A DNA stretch of 64,000 bases, from positions 14,323,672-14,387,671 of the forward strand of contig JABBOT010000004.1 of the NCBI GenBank assembly GCA_016165875.1, written 5' to 3'. The position numbers were made by a program, and so were the translations under genes. The stretch is from Acanthopleura granulata. Taxonomy: Eukaryota; Mollusca; Polyplacophora; Chitonida; Chitonidae. The notes under the pieces are model-generated. The model saw nothing but the letters and a program-made list of their open reading frames with translations. It was not told the DNA's origin and searched no databases. Below are positions 11,479 through 22,774 of the stretch, piece by piece. Every line of letters begins with the position of its first letter. Position 1 is the stretch's first letter.

Positions 11479-13350
11479 AAAAGGCTATGAATGAGTGAGG
11501 TGCGCGCGCCCTTAACTGCCATATAAACCTTCCATAATCATAGAGTTCATTGCAGTTGGTGGCCGTAAGCGGACAACGTCTAACATGTGAAAATCTGGCA
11601 AACTCTTCCCAAAAGTGGGCGGTTTCTCCACCTTTAAATCTTACTATTATTTTGTGCGTTTGAAAAATCCCATAGTATGGCATCAACAACAATTAAATAA
11701 ATAGGTAATGATATAGGTTGTTTCAGCATTACTGAGTCAAAACACGACATGGGGCTGCTGGAATATATTTATTATCCATCTGACGTGATCACTATATTTT
11801 CTGGCGCATCTTATTGAAGCACTTTGCTCAACACACACCTGAAACTAACCACCACCTTTGTACGAGGCTCTTAAAACTTACCAATAAATTGTGCATAATA
11901 AAGTTTCTGTTATCACTTTCACAGAAACCCTTATCATGAATTAAAATTATTAAATATCTCAAATTTATAGATGATTGGACGGAATATCAAATAAATGGTA
12001 TCAATCCAAATAACCTAAGAAATACATTTAATACCATTTTTTCACAATTTCTCTTTCAATCTTTAAGCCTCATGTAAAATATTTCGGAAAGTTGATTTCA
12101 CATTCGCCATTTGCGTGCCTTTTAATTATTTATTAGGGTGTCATACGAAAGGCCTTTTTTCATTGTTTTTGTCCCAAAGCTACCAAGAGTACCGCTAACC
12201 TGTTGAAACCTTTGTTGATTCTTGCCCATGGTATGAAGTATTCCATATGAAAGACGTGATTATAAAGTTCACTTGACGTGACCTCCCTATGGATTTATAA
12301 TATGAAAATTCCTTGAGAACCTCGTTCTCTAAAACCATTCCACCGTTTGGCATACACTACGCTAACAATCTGAATCACAGGATTTCTCAATATTATGTAT
12401 GTAACTGGGGCCTTACAAACAAATAAGAATAATGCAAACGTAGGTCAACCGGAAAAACTACTTAAAATTATAGAACAAAAACTTTTTCCAGTGATCCATT
12501 TGCTCGGAGCTCGGAATTTGAATTTGAAATATCCCCGTTAATGTAGGCGTTTTAATGTAACTTAAGAAATATCTTAATTTCCCAATGGTAAAAATTTTCA
12601 TATTTATTTAACATGGGTGCTTTGTGAAATACTGCATGCAGGAAACTAGACATTTCAGTTTAACGTTGCTACAGGTAAATCAGTTTTAGGACAATGTATA
12701 TTTTCTTTTGGCAGAGGCTGGAAGGATTATCAACATCAAATATATATCTATGCTGATCTTCAGCACTAGTACCATTACTCAAAATGCTTACTGTCTAAGA
12801 TTCAAATCCTTCCTTTTCATTTTTATTACATTTTGTCATGCTCATTACTACTATTAATAATAAAATCTCTACGCTACCTGCAAAATCGTGTCCGGTATTG
12901 CTATCCCCGAGATAGATTTATTTGTATTTTTGTTAACCAACGTCTTCATGCACTCCACATTTTGTTTCCTATTCCTGAATAAGCGAAGCGGAATAATTAT
13001 CTCAGAGGCATTGTCCCTGAGAAGTCTCCATATTCTAGTTTAATGAGTGTTATGGCAACATAACTTTTAATTTTACAGACATTGAAATGTTGCGTAAGCG
13101 CGTTTAGGTGTGTCCTGTGTATGCGGATAAAAGCAAGAGCGGTTAGAATGAAAACCCAAAGATGCAGTCGGATTTAGTTTTTAGTCTCCCGTGGCCTGAC
13201 GACTTTAATCTCCAGGAAAGAAATCAAATAAGGATAGCGATCTCTTGCTAATTTTATAAAGAGTGAGTTATTTAAGACTTACACGAAAAGCAGTTAAAAA
13301 AAGTCAGGTTTAGAGGATGGTGAGAGTGTTCAGTCTCATAGGTCATAGAG
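11479..13350. other. unassigned, AT-rich
   Basis: No open frame, tandem repeat or recognisable transposon beyond a 71-codon minus frame at 11477-11692 with no family features. Confidence 0.4.
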
Positions 13351-13495
13351 ATTTATTTATTTATGATTGTTTTTTTTTATACGCCGTACTAAGGAATGAC
13401 GTCGACCAGCATTATGGTGAGAGGAAATAAGGCAAAGCCCGGGGGAAACCCACCACCATACGCAAGTGGCTGACAGAATTTCCCAGGCACGACCG
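13351..13495 (-). mobile_element. SINE 3' portion, reversed
   Basis: Read on the minus strand this is the 3' half of the window's main SINE: the AAAT tail (ATTTATTTATTTATG on plus at 13351), the CGCCGTACT block, the CAGCATTATGGTGAGAGGAAA block and a diverged CCGTACGTGGGAAGG-type region near 13490. The tRNA-like head is absent, as expected for a 5'-truncated retroposed copy. Confidence 0.72.
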
Positions 13496-13550
13496 TATTA
13501 GTGTAATGCGGACAGTGTGAGAGATGCAATGAATTCATACACTGTCTTGA

Positions 13551-13760
13551 TTATTTACTTATTTGATTGATGTGTTATGCCGTACTTAAAATATTTCACT
13601 TATACGACGGCTGCAAACACCATGGTTGGAGGAAACCGGGCAGAACCGGGGGTGACCCATGGCCGTAATGGGCTGGATTTGAAGTCACAGCGATTGCATT
13701 GTGGAGAGAGGCTTCGTGTCATTAATCTATCCCAGACCTCTAGCCCCCATGGCCAAAGAG
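13551..13760 (-). mobile_element. SINE copy, reversed and diverged
   Basis: A second minus-strand copy begins 55 bases after the first. It shows the tail (TTATTTACTTATTTGATTG), TATGCCGTACTTAAAATATTTC, the CACCATGGTTGGAGGAAACC block and, unlike its neighbour, the region around the B box (GCTGTGACTTCAAATCCAGC on minus near 13680). The middle, between the GGCCGT and CCAGC blocks, is deleted. Two tandem same-strand insertions may be independent events or a duplication. Confidence 0.7.
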
Positions 13761-15377
13761 GCTCCCGCTGTCTTGAAGGCCTGTGCTTAGGCTCTTTCCT
13801 CTTGAACAATAGGATACTTCCACATCTGCATAGACACAAAGTTTTACATTAAATTACATTACATTATCCCAATATCTCATATTATTCAATGATCCTAATG
13901 TTTCATGTTATCAATACAATAGCACTTTGACTGGTGTTTAATTCTAGACCTAGTGAACTCGTATCCTATTGTTTTGATGGGTGATGCAGATACCTTTCAT
14001 CTCTTTTTCAATATGGCATGTGGGATTATTTTATGTTGTAAACATGGTTAATATCACTTAGCTTGTTCCTCAATTCAGTTTTGTCCAAAAGTTTTATCAA
14101 AGGGTTAACGGCAATTAAACGGTTCGTGTGAAATGTTGGAAGCGAATATATGTCACTGTACTCCCAAAGAGCTACCATTTAAAAAGTAGCGAAACCTGAA
14201 GCTATTTTAAAAAATTGCCCTCAGTTTTGTTACTTAAACTATCATTATATTTACATATATATGTGTGTTGAATATAAGGTCGGTGTTGATCGACAAAATT
14301 GTGATAGTTGGCAAGTGGTCAAACGTAATCGTTTAAATGCAACCTTTCTTTCAACTAACCACAGAGTGATTTAGCGCAGTTGGTAGAACGCTGGGTTACG
14401 GCTGTAGAGATCCGAGTTCAAATTCTGGTGTAACCCACAGTTTAAATCATCCAGCATTTACAATGTCTTACCCCATGATGGTCCAAAGACTTTTAATTCG
14501 CACAATTGTAATGGAACCGACATATCGGACAGGAGCATCACATATCTCCCTTGAGCAACAGTTGTACATGTGTAGGAAACGGTAGAGTCAGGTTTCTGTA
14601 TCACCATGGAGCACAACCAAGGTTTCACCAGGCCGCTTGCGGGATCATATGCGGCCTTTTACTCACCTTTTCGTGGCCCTGGATTAATGACTGATAGTCT
14701 GTAAGAATAAAAAGAACTCAATAACTCTCATGACGACAAATGTTAAACAATATTATAACGGTTTTTGCCGGGCAAAAAATGACCTTTGAAATTGTCTCAA
14801 AATTTAGAGAAAACAAATGAATGAAATACATATTGAAAAATCTGGGGAACAGAATGAAGAAATATTCACTAAATTCACAGAACTGTGTTTCCCCCGAACA
14901 ACGAATACAGCACTTAAAGCAGTAACAAAGCCACGCGTCAGCAGCTGCTTTCTTACTCCTTGTTGTATTTCGAGGCGCTTCACCAGAGCAGACGAATTAT
15001 CCAGAAAGGGTTCTACGAGGAAACTGAAACCCCAAGTCACGATAACTTGATTCATGTATATACTGTAACACTGAAATCAAGACATGAAGTACCACTTTGC
15101 ATGCACTCACTGACGAAAAATACATTTTTGGTGTATCAATAATCTAATCTATTCTCAGATTAAATGATCAGAACTAACATTTTCCTAGTGATATCTTCAT
15201 TTTGTTAATCGAATTGGTTGGGGACGAACACTGTATCACATGATTTACGGAATGCAGGGAGTGGGGAGTTAAATAACGCAAAACAGAAGTCAAATGTAGA
15301 GTTTTAATAGCGGAGTGACCCATTTTAGCCTCTCAATTCATGTCAGTAGTATAATATGACTCATTTTCTTATGGGAT
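13761..15377. other. unassigned, with one tRNA-like element
   Basis: No coding family recognised. Overlapping 77- and 83-codon frames on opposite strands at 14804-15055 look like chance. The tRNA-like sequence at 14370 is listed separately. Confidence 0.35.
14370..14443 (+). other. tRNA-like sequence, probably a pseudogene or SINE head
   Basis: TTTAGCGCAGTTGGTAGAAC resembles a tRNA D-arm with A box, and GAGTTCAAATTCTGG, about 40 bases later, resembles a T-arm with B box. The acceptor ends do not pair, the anticodon stem does not form and the T-stem has a mismatch, so it is not a working tRNA. An unrelated longer pairing exists between GGGTTAC and GTAACCC. Confidence 0.3.
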
Positions 15378-15535
15378 TCAGGTTCGGAGCCTCACAACAT
15401 AAAAAGGAAGAGCTCCTTCCTTGTAGGTAGTGAGGCTGGGAGCTTCATTAAATAATAAGTAAGGGTTTGTTCTTTGTATATAGTGAGGCTCGGAACCTCA
15501 TTAGATTATAAGAAAGAGGTCCTTCCTTTTATGGA
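15378..15535. repeat. short tandem repeat, about 53-bp unit, three copies
   Basis: The phrase GGTTCGGAGCCTCA at 15381 recurs as GGCTGGGAGCTTCATTA (about 15434) and GGCTCGGAACCTCATTA (about 15487), each followed by AATAATAAG-like sequence and GAGCTCCTTCCTT or a variant. The spacing is 52-53 bases. Each unit contains a small imperfect palindrome (GAGGCTCGGAACCTC). A related phrase (AAGTAAGGGAATGTTCTTTGTA) recurs near 17822. Confidence 0.7.
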
Positions 15536-17129
15536 CTACCAGGTGTCATACACAATGGCCCTAGTACCAAAAACTAGCATGGAAGCAGCTCAGCTCTGAA
15601 CTTTTGCCCATAGCCCATATCAATAGACGTACAGAATACAGTGTAACAAGGATAACCTCCATTCTCATAATAAACTGCACTCGTCGATGTACAGCTTTAC
15701 AGCCGTACCGGTTTCCTATCACGAGACCTACAAATGTGAGGAAATTTTGCTTTTTCGCACTTTGTATAGTACATATCTGGCCCTTTTACACTCTGTAATT
15801 TTCCGCATTACAGCTGTAACGGTTTTCTTTGACCTCAAATATTAAGAAAATTACATTTTTCGAACTTTGATCGTAATTTGCCTCAAAAGTATACATCTCA
15901 GGCAAAAAATAAGATCAGATACGTGATCAGGACGTGAAACTACATCAGGAAGCATACTTAAAATATTTAAATTCAAAAACTTTTGGTCACATGAAAACTT
16001 TGGTAATCAATGTATTTCCACAGTTTTCAAGATACGCAAATGGTTTTTGCACACCTATTTTGCCCCGATGTATTCTGTCTGCGTTTTAAATTTCAGCTCG
16101 ATCTGATGGACACTTGGCAATATGGCGTCCAAAGTAGGTCATTTTGAAAAATGAAATTTGTAGGGAAAAATTTACATGTAAAAATGATAAGAAATAGATT
16201 GTATTTGAGTCTCTAAGTGCTATTACTAGTCCACAGTGCGGAATAATTTCACGATACTTAAAAGAGAGAGAGAGGAAAAAAAGACTGGCAGGATTTGTCT
16301 GGATTTGAACCTGAGATTGCCAGCTTACAACCTCCTCTGATGCTATGGTAAAATCGAGTGAAAAGAAAATAAACAATCCTCTCAGATACCAGGACTCAGC
16401 CATATGTATACAGAGATTGTGCGTTTGATCTACTGCTTCTGGCGACAGACACAATTAGAATACCGCGCTCATGCCAGCCAAACCACAGTAAATGCTTTCG
16501 TGCAGTTTTACACAAAGGGAGGGCTTTAACAAATTTTTGTTTGTTTTTGGGGGGGGGAGGCAAAACCTTACAAACTATACAATGTACAAAACTAATTCTT
16601 GCAGATTTGTGATTCTGACAACAAGGAGCACCAGACGGTATGTTTGGTTAATCATTTTAAGCAGTGTAGAAAGGTGACGTAATTTTTTAACTTCCGAGGT
16701 CAATTACAGCGTAATTTGAATATCACATTTAAGGTGTGAAGGAAACTGAGTAGGGTAATCCACCTGGAAACAGCAAATGGAATTTCCACCCGAAAGGTAT
16801 AACCATTCGTGAGACGAATATTTTTTCAGCCTAACAATGAAATTAAAAATGACTGGCAAATGGACACTAAACGTCAAAAGTTGCTTCATATGTTCATTAC
16901 CAAGACTGCATAGTTTGGATTATCTACCTTCAGTGGTTTGGCAGATACTGAGAGAACTAATAATAATAATAATTATCCGAACGATTTCAAGGGGTGTCCG
17001 ACGAGCAACCTGTGTGGAACCCTAATAAAAGATTATAAAAACTGGAGGTGAAGTTAACTGAGTACGATCCGTCGGTAGTCCCCCTATAGATGTTGTTCTT
17101 GTTCCCACTACATAATAAGGAAGGGGTAC
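15536..17129. other. unassigned, with homopolymer runs
   Basis: A minus-strand frame of 122 codons (16086-16454) has no family features. Near 16300 the minus strand reads CTCAGGTTCAAATCCAGACA, a good Pol III B box, followed by a T-rich run, so a decayed tRNA-like head may sit there. A run of ten G lies at about 16548. Confidence 0.35.
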
Positions 17130-18230
17130 ATGTACACACTGTACATGCAGTAGGTTAAAGTTATAAATGAACGGGATGAATGGCAGGGAATTCCTTGTCG
17201 TAGTAAAAACTAAACAAAAAAAAAAAAATTAGGAATCCCTTGCTGGGATGTTGTGGTGTATATATGTACATGTAGTAGAGTCCAGGTTGAAGTCATGAGT
17301 GAGCGGGAAGGATTGCAGGGGCTTGTGTCTAAGCTTGGGCTTGTTATGTGACGTCATGGCGTGTGACCTCACACGAGGGGAATCACTTCGTGTGGTGTAT
17401 GTGTGATGGTTGCAGGGAGTTCTGATAAAATTGGTTGTTGCTTCGTAGCGTGAACAAAAGAAAAGGACTCAGAATAGTCAATACAGGCATATAAGCGTCA
17501 ATGTATGTAATGCGTCAATCATGTGTTTGCCGCTAAGCCAAGCATATGCGTGTTGGAAGAGTAGGCGTTAGACTTGTGATACATAGATATATAGTTATAG
17601 GTAGAGGTACAAGCCGGGTATGGGATTCGTGTGTGATCTGTGTTGGCGTGTGTTTGGACATCGTCACAGCCAAAATCGGCAGAAGCGTGAGGGTCACCAG
17701 TCGGGGAAACCTCTGTATAGTTGTCAAGACTGTGATCGACAGATCAGCCGTATGTCATATAGCATATACCCAGAGCATGTGTAGGTTAGGAAGAGGTGTG
17801 GTGTTATATATAGTACATGATAAGTAAGGGAATGTTCTTTGTATGTAGTGTTATAGTTCATCATAAATAAAAGGGCTTCATTGATTGAGTGGAGGGAGAA
17901 AGAGCTCAGAACATTTCCGAGTATGTGTATGTGTATGTGAGTAACTTCATTAATGAGCGGGATGAATGGAGCGGTTGGGCTTGGGTTTGTCATTCGACGT
18001 CATGGTGTGTGACGTCATGCTTGGTGGAGTCCCTCGTCTGCGGGCTAACTGGCTGTTAGGCTCTATGCATACTTACATACATTCACACTCATACACATTG
18101 GACAATCCCAGAAAAAAAATTAACAAAAAGTAAACATACATACAAAGAGACGGAGAATGTGCTCAAATTGAAAGTTCTCCTTATGGAGAAATGGGGCCGC
18201 CCTGAAAAGGGCCTTTGGAATAGTGTTGGT
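17130..18230 (-). repeat. dispersed repeat family with TGACGTCA palindromes
   Basis: Three related segments occur here (about 17130-17230, 17270-17400 and 17930-18130) built around GAGCGGGATGAATGG, GGGCTTGGGTTTG and GACGTCATGGTGTGTGACGT. The same sequence lies in the opposite orientation at 23740-24130, where it directly follows the RING-finger ORF: both loci share AGAACTTTCAA-TGAGCACA, TGTGTATGAGTGTGAATG and CATGACGTCG. On the minus strand of this locus the matching start is near 18180. It is therefore probably the 3' non-coding part of the same mobile family. The paired CREs are a striking constant part. Confidence 0.55.
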
Positions 18231-18250
18231 GATGGTCTCAGGCTTGGTAG

Positions 18251-18590
18251 AAGTGATGGTCTTAACTAGTGATGATCGCAGCTGGTGTAGAAGTCATGGT
18301 CTTAACTAGTGATGATCGCAGCTGGTGTAGAAGTCATGGTCTTAACTAGTGATGATCGCAGCTGGTGTAAAAGTCATGGTCTTAACTAGTGATGATCGCA
18401 GCTGGTGTAGAAGTCATGGTCTTAACTAGTGATGATCGCAGCTGGTGTAGAAGTCATGGTCTTAACTAGTGATGATCGCAGCTGGTGTAGAAGTCATGGT
18501 CTTAACTAGTGATGATCGCAGCTGGTGTAAAAGTCATGGTCTTAACTAGTGATGATCGCAGCTGGTGTAGAAGTCATGGTCTTAACTGCT
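18251..18590. repeat. 40-bp minisatellite, about 8.5 copies
   Basis: The unit AAGTCATGGTCTTAACTAGT + GATGATCGCAGCTGGTGTAG repeats at exactly 40 bases from 18251 to about 18590 with almost no divergence. A single G-to-A change recurs at 18370 and 18530, exactly four units apart, which points to duplication of a four-unit block. Looser variants (GATGGTCTCAGTTTGGTAGA) flank the array on both sides, at 18221-18250 and 18598-18680. Near identity means recent expansion, and the copy number is likely to vary between individuals. Confidence 0.95.
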
Positions 18591-18689
18591 GTAGATTTGA
18601 TGGTCTTAGCTCGTGATGGTCTCAGTTTGGTAGAATGATGGTCTCAGCGTTGGTAGAAGTCTGCTCATGGTCTCGGCTTCCCTGATTTT

Positions 18690-18806
18690 TTTTTTAACCC
18701 GGCCTCCCGAACGGCAATCCAAAGCTCTTTTCCCTCTTGGGTGGTGGCGGCCTTTTTGCCCCAAAACTTCTTGGGTGGTTGGCTGCGGTTTTTCTGCAAT
18801 CATGTG
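18690..18806 (-). pseudogene. coding-like fragment left of a transposon insertion
   Basis: On the minus strand this reads MIAEKPQPTTQEVLGQKGR followed by HHPRGKRALDC. The opposite flank of the 1.5-kb element (20335-20640) is also coding-like on the minus strand, so the element may have split one gene. Which of two frames is correct cannot be settled because the target duplication is unclear. Family not recognised. Confidence 0.25.
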
Positions 18807-18809
18807 GCC

Positions 18810-20328
18810 GGTTTCATCAAACCTCACTTAGCTAAGTCGCCCTTAGTGCAAAAATCCAACTTAGCCAAGTACACTTACGAAAGTGCACTAAGGGGCGTTT
18901 CATTACAATTCACTAAGTGCATTTAGTCAACACTTGGCCAAGTGCAAGTTTTTATTGATGTATGGGGCATTTCATGGAGCTCTTCTGTAAAAAAGGGAAC
19001 GAATAATGAGTTGTTGTTCATTTGCTTTGAAGGTATAAAAACACTAAAAAATTTTCTTACTATTTATGTAGTAATTTCACAAAGAACACCCCCCTAAAAC
19101 TGTATTCCGTAATTGTCGTTGGCCCAAATGACATACACTGTCAAATAATTAGATGCCTGGCCTACAACATATCCAAATATCATCAGTTGTTGACCACAAT
19201 TTTCTCAAAGTAAATCAGCTGAAATGCAGGTACTAGCGTCCCATCACCACAGAAACAGGCTGTGGGGGGCACTTGCCCATTGGATGATATTTTTCTCTCT
19301 TTAATTGTAGCCACAAGTAATGGACTTTTTTCAGCCATTATTTGTCATAGTTTATACCCGAAAAATTACCTGGGAGTAGTTCAACACACTTCAATTCCTA
19401 CCCGTCCCCACCAATTTCTGTGCACCTGAATCTTGGATACAAAATTAAATTAGTGTTTTCATACCTGAAACGGCAACAACAAGACAGTGGGCAGGAATAT
19501 GAAGAAAATATATGTCGGCATATTACCTTCCGCATGTTCAATAAAATGCTTAACACGTATAACACTAAGGATGGTTCCTCATTTGGCTGGCATGCTGTAA
19601 TTATTTCATAACGTAACTGTGAACATATTATACAACTGATAAATATTTGTTTCTCATTGTTCTCCCGAATGTCTATTTTTAAACCCAGTACCCCTATTTC
19701 TTCTCATTTCAGGGACAGATATCAGTAATTCTGAAAGCAAAAAATTATTTTCCTCTCCTCACTTATTTTCCAGAATTTGGGACCACCTTTTGATATTTAT
19801 TGTCGTTGCATAATAATGTTCCAAATCAGGATGAGATGCATGTCTAATAAATTTCTTTGAATGTAAACTTCTTGTTTATATCCAAACATATGCAGTTAAC
19901 CTTAATTATGATAATATTTATGAACATAATAAAAATATAAATATGATCCAAATTCAGGTTGAACACATTTGTTACCTGTAAAAGACATATTCTAGCGCAA
20001 AAATATTTAACAAACATGTTACATCCTCTATTATTACATTATTACACAAAGACTATATATTCCATAAGGCTGACCCAAATATCCACCACACAAAAATTAT
20101 ATTCGAGTGTCTTTTTCTCGCCCAAGAGAAGGCGAGGTCGGATGTGGAACAAGTAAATATCCTGGAACACTGTCTTGCACGTTTTTGTGGAGACCTTCTC
20201 ATAAGTAAATCGAGTGGGCAGCCGCCATTTTATTCCACCCTTAAATCTAAGTGCGGTTTTCAAACAATCCGATTTTCATGATAAGCTCTAAGTGAACTTA
20301 AATAGACTAAGGGAAGTTTGATGAAACC
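18810..20328. mobile_element. 1.5-kb DNA transposon with terminal inverted repeats
   Basis: The left end GGTTTCATCAAACCTCACTTAG matches, inverted, the right end ending GTTTGATGAAACC at 20328; the first 13 bases are identical and the match continues with CTTAG. Subterminal CACTTAG/AAGTGCA motifs are repeated several times at the left end, as often seen in transposase-binding regions. No transposase ORF is visible, so it is non-autonomous. A MITE (19031-19466) is nested inside. The flanks are GGCC on the left and GACC on the right, so a target duplication is not certain. Confidence 0.65.
19031..19466 (+). mobile_element. MITE copy nested in a larger transposon
   Basis: Its ends are AGGTATAAAAACACTAA (19031-19047) and the inverted TTAGTGTTTTCATACCT (19450-19466), 16 of 17 matching. 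The body matches the 11-kb copy throughout (for example ATTAGATGCCTGGCC, GGGGGCACTTGCCCATTGGA, CTACCCGTCCCCACCAATTT) and lies in the opposite orientation. It is the best pair to compare for dating. The dinucleotide GA flanks both ends. Confidence 0.78.
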
Positions 20329-20334
20329 GACCCT

Positions 20335-20640
20335 TGGCTCTCGCTCTGAAGAGCCCTCCACAAGCGTCGTCTCTCTTTCGCATCGCACCTCATAACTTGT
20401 CGTCCCGCTGTGAGCCGTCTAGTTCTTTGAGGAATATGTCTTCATATTTGGTACACGCCTTCTCGTACTCCTCCTTCAATGTCTACACGCTTGTTTTTAT
20501 TATGCGCCTGAATAGCGGCTGTCCGTCTTGGGCTCTGTCGCTGGTAAAGACCACTATTCCGGCACATCCTTTAAGTTCCGAAGCGAATTTCACATCAGGA
20601 TGCATTTTTGTCTCCTTCTTTCCTCAAAAATAATTTGCAG
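20335..20640 (-). pseudogene. unknown coding relic, charged helical protein
   Basis: Minus-strand translation gives PDVKFASELKGCAGIVVFTS, then DRAQDGQPLFRRIIKTSV, a stop, TLKEEYEKACTKYEDIFLKE, LDGSQRDDKL, another stop, and GAMRKRDDACGGLFRARAKG. The amino-acid mix and lack of bias look protein-coding, yet two in-frame stops interrupt it. It ends exactly at the right end of the 1.5-kb transposon. I do not recognise the family; the alternating acidic and basic residues suggest a helical or coiled region. Confidence 0.35.
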
Positions 20641-20689
20641 AGTGAGTGAGTTGTGAATACTCGACGCAGATCTTTTAGAGAAATCCGAC

Positions 20690-20850
20690 GATCTCTGATA
20701 TTTTTAGAAATGCCGAGCGCGAGTGCTGGTACAGCTGGCGAACGGGTTTGTCAACACGCACCGACCAGTTCGGCGGTCAACTCCACAGCGTGAACATCGG
20801 CTTGAGTTAGGTATGAGACTAATAGGCTTTCATGATACATGTAAAAATTT
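20690..20850 (+). pseudogene. diverged second copy of the 22.8-23.2 kb ORF
   Basis: GATATTTTTAGAAATGCCGA, then GGTCAACTCCACAGCGTGAA and CATCGGCTTGAG, parallel the minus-strand sequence of the ORF at 22775-23206 (DIFRKCR... through LRGQLPQLEHRLEL). Here it lies on the plus strand and is frame-disrupted. It shows that the ORF belongs to a repeated family. Confidence 0.45.
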
Positions 20851-20877
20851 AAAGAGATAAAATCTGTATATATCTGT

Positions 20878-20880
<3 letters not shown>

Positions 20881-20924
<44 letters not shown>
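20881..20924. repeat. (AT)22 microsatellite
   Basis: An uninterrupted AT dinucleotide run of 44 bases, followed by related TATATA-rich sequence. A shorter TA run lies near 21080. Confidence 0.97.
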
Positions 20925-20926
<2 letters not shown>

Positions 20927-22045
20927 GCTATCTGTATATATATTTAGAGTATAGCTGTACATGTGAGACATGTGAAGCGAGTTCTAATTTTTTACAATGT
21001 CTTTCTCTATATACCACTTACAGTAAACTGTTTTGAACCTAGCTCTGTCACTATATAGGGGAATGATCTGCACTTGTGATATATATATATATATATGCAT
21101 ACTAAGTACACTTATAGTTGGTGCGATAACATTGGCTTGATATTTATGTTATAAATTATTATCTAATTTCTGCTTTGTGTGACTTTAGAAAGAAAGAAAA
21201 GAAAAAAGAAGGCGGTTTATATTCAATGCTGTTTATCTGTCATGTCAATGTTAAAGGTATTTTTCCCGCGCGCGCGCTCAAAAACAAAAATGAAACTATT
21301 TCACGTGGGCCAGGTGCAAGCTTGAGCTGAGTGCATCGTGTACTAATACATCGTGAACTATTACATATACCACGGTAAGGCTAGCTTTCCATGGGCTTGT
21401 CCTTTCAACGACACTGTGGCTGTGAGAGCCGTCAGTCAGCTGGCCAGCAGGTGTAAAAGCAATGTATTCATCCCCTGCGCTGTTATCAATGAACATCCAT
21501 GAATGAAGTAAGCCGTGTGCGTAAATATAGACAGTGACGTGGCGAGCGTCATGAATTTCAGTAGGTCAACAGCTGCCTGCCAACAAATGTAATACATGTC
21601 TCTGGCACTTATGAGTGAAAGCCGTCAATGACTAAAGGCGTGAGCGTACGACCATGTGTAAAGTAACACTCAGCTTGCCATGTAGGTCCGCTGAGTGAAG
21701 TTACGTGATAGGTACAAGTATAAGTATACATATATCAATATATATCAGTATGCATATATAGGTATATAGCTCTATACCGTTATAGCTATATATGTATGTG
21801 TATAGGCATCTATACCTACATATGTAGGGCAAAAGACGTGCATGCATGCATATATATGCTTAAGGAAAATATGTCCTGTATTCCCAGTTAGTCTTATAAA
21901 TATATAGAGACACACACATATATATGGACACACACAGTATACATAAAAACGCTAGCGCTCAGATGATGAAGATTCTTTCGGCCACATTCGGATGAACCTG
22001 GTTTTAGAGGTCGGTGGGTCGGTCAGTGGAGTCAATAGGCATGGA
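20925..22045. other. unassigned, TATA-rich and with (CG)-type runs
   Basis: No gene recognised. Notable simple sequence: GCGCGCGCGC near 21270 and repeated TATATATG/TATACC phrases at 21720-21930. Confidence 0.4.
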
Positions 22046-22348
22046 TCACATGGTGGTAGAAATTCTCTGGGGATTCATAGCCACCTGGACTTCGTTTAGG
22101 CGCAATACAGTCTCCTTGCCCGGTGACTCGAGGCATGAATGCTGACTCAGGCTGGGATGGTCAATACGGCAACCTTCACACTGCTCTTCCATGGCATCGT
22201 TAATCAAGGGGGCCATATATTCTGTAGCTTCTTCCCAGATTGTATCCATCACAATGGTTGTTGGTGTTGTTGTCTGTTTGCATTTCGGCATAGTGATAGT
22301 AATGCAGGAACAGGCGGTGCCAGTTGTCAGTCTCACGTCTGCAGGCAA
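22046..22348 (-). CDS. small ORF with CEGC...HPS...HSCL cysteine-histidine motif
   Basis: A 100-codon frame on the minus strand. A more likely start is the second group, MPKCKQTTTPTTIVMD, near residue 20. The distinctive part is AMEEQCEGCRIDHPSLSQHS followed by CLESPGKE at about residues 53-80: a C-x2-C pair then H and H-S-C, probably a metal-binding knuckle. I recall this kind of CxGC...HPSQ..H.CL motif from uncharacterised repeated proteins in invertebrate genomes, but cannot name the family. It is unbroken. The 143-codon ORF upstream on the same strand may belong to the same element. Confidence 0.4.
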   Translation of the reverse strand: MPADVRLTTGTACSCITITMPKCKQTTTPTTIVMDTIWEEATEYMAPLINDAMEEQCEGCRIDHPSLSQHSCLESPGKETVLRLNEVQVAMNPQRISTTM

Positions 22349-22464
22349 AAGTGACAGTTTGAACGTGGGTGACAGCTTTATAGATAAAATAACCCGACAT
22401 CGGGTCGGCCAGAAACATTTCTAGCCGAGTCCATAGTCGAGATAGATTCAGGGGTTCCCCAACT

Positions 22465-22690
22465 GCACTTTCACGTTAAACGCACATGACCCTTCTACAA
22501 TTGTCAACACAGGCCACGCCTCCTCCTTCTCCATGAAAAACATACGCAGAAAACACAGCCCCCAGCTAACAGCTGATGTATTAGTACATGATACACTTAA
22601 CGTGCTAGGCGAACTCCAAGACACGTCCCCACTATCCCTCTCTACGAAAAACATAGGCCTAAAGTACAACCCCCAGCTCATGTATAAGTG
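22465..22690. repeat. two-copy tandem duplication, 111-bp offset
   Basis: CCATGAAAAACATACGCAGA ending in CAGCCCCCAGCT (from 22530) recurs as CTACGAAAAACATAGGCC ending in CAACCCCCAGCT (from 22641). The minus-strand translation shows SWGLYFRPMFFVERD and SWGLCFLRMFFMEKE, which is the duplication itself and not proof of a gene. Confidence 0.65.
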
Positions 22691-22774
22691 AGGGATGTAC
22701 TCAGCAGGCTAGGCGATAGGTGGTCTTGAGATAGTCACATTGGGGTGACTGTATGTTGCAGCCTTTCTAGGCAG

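Noticed and set aside
14370..14443. Functional tRNA gene
   Set aside because: Arms resemble a tRNA but the acceptor and anticodon stems do not pair; kept only as a tRNA-like element.
18251..18590. CRISPR array
   Set aside because: The 40-bp units are contiguous with no unique spacers, and the DNA is eukaryotic; it is a minisatellite.
22465..22690. Protein with repeated SWGL...FF motif on the minus strand
   Set aside because: The similarity is fully explained by the 111-bp DNA duplication.
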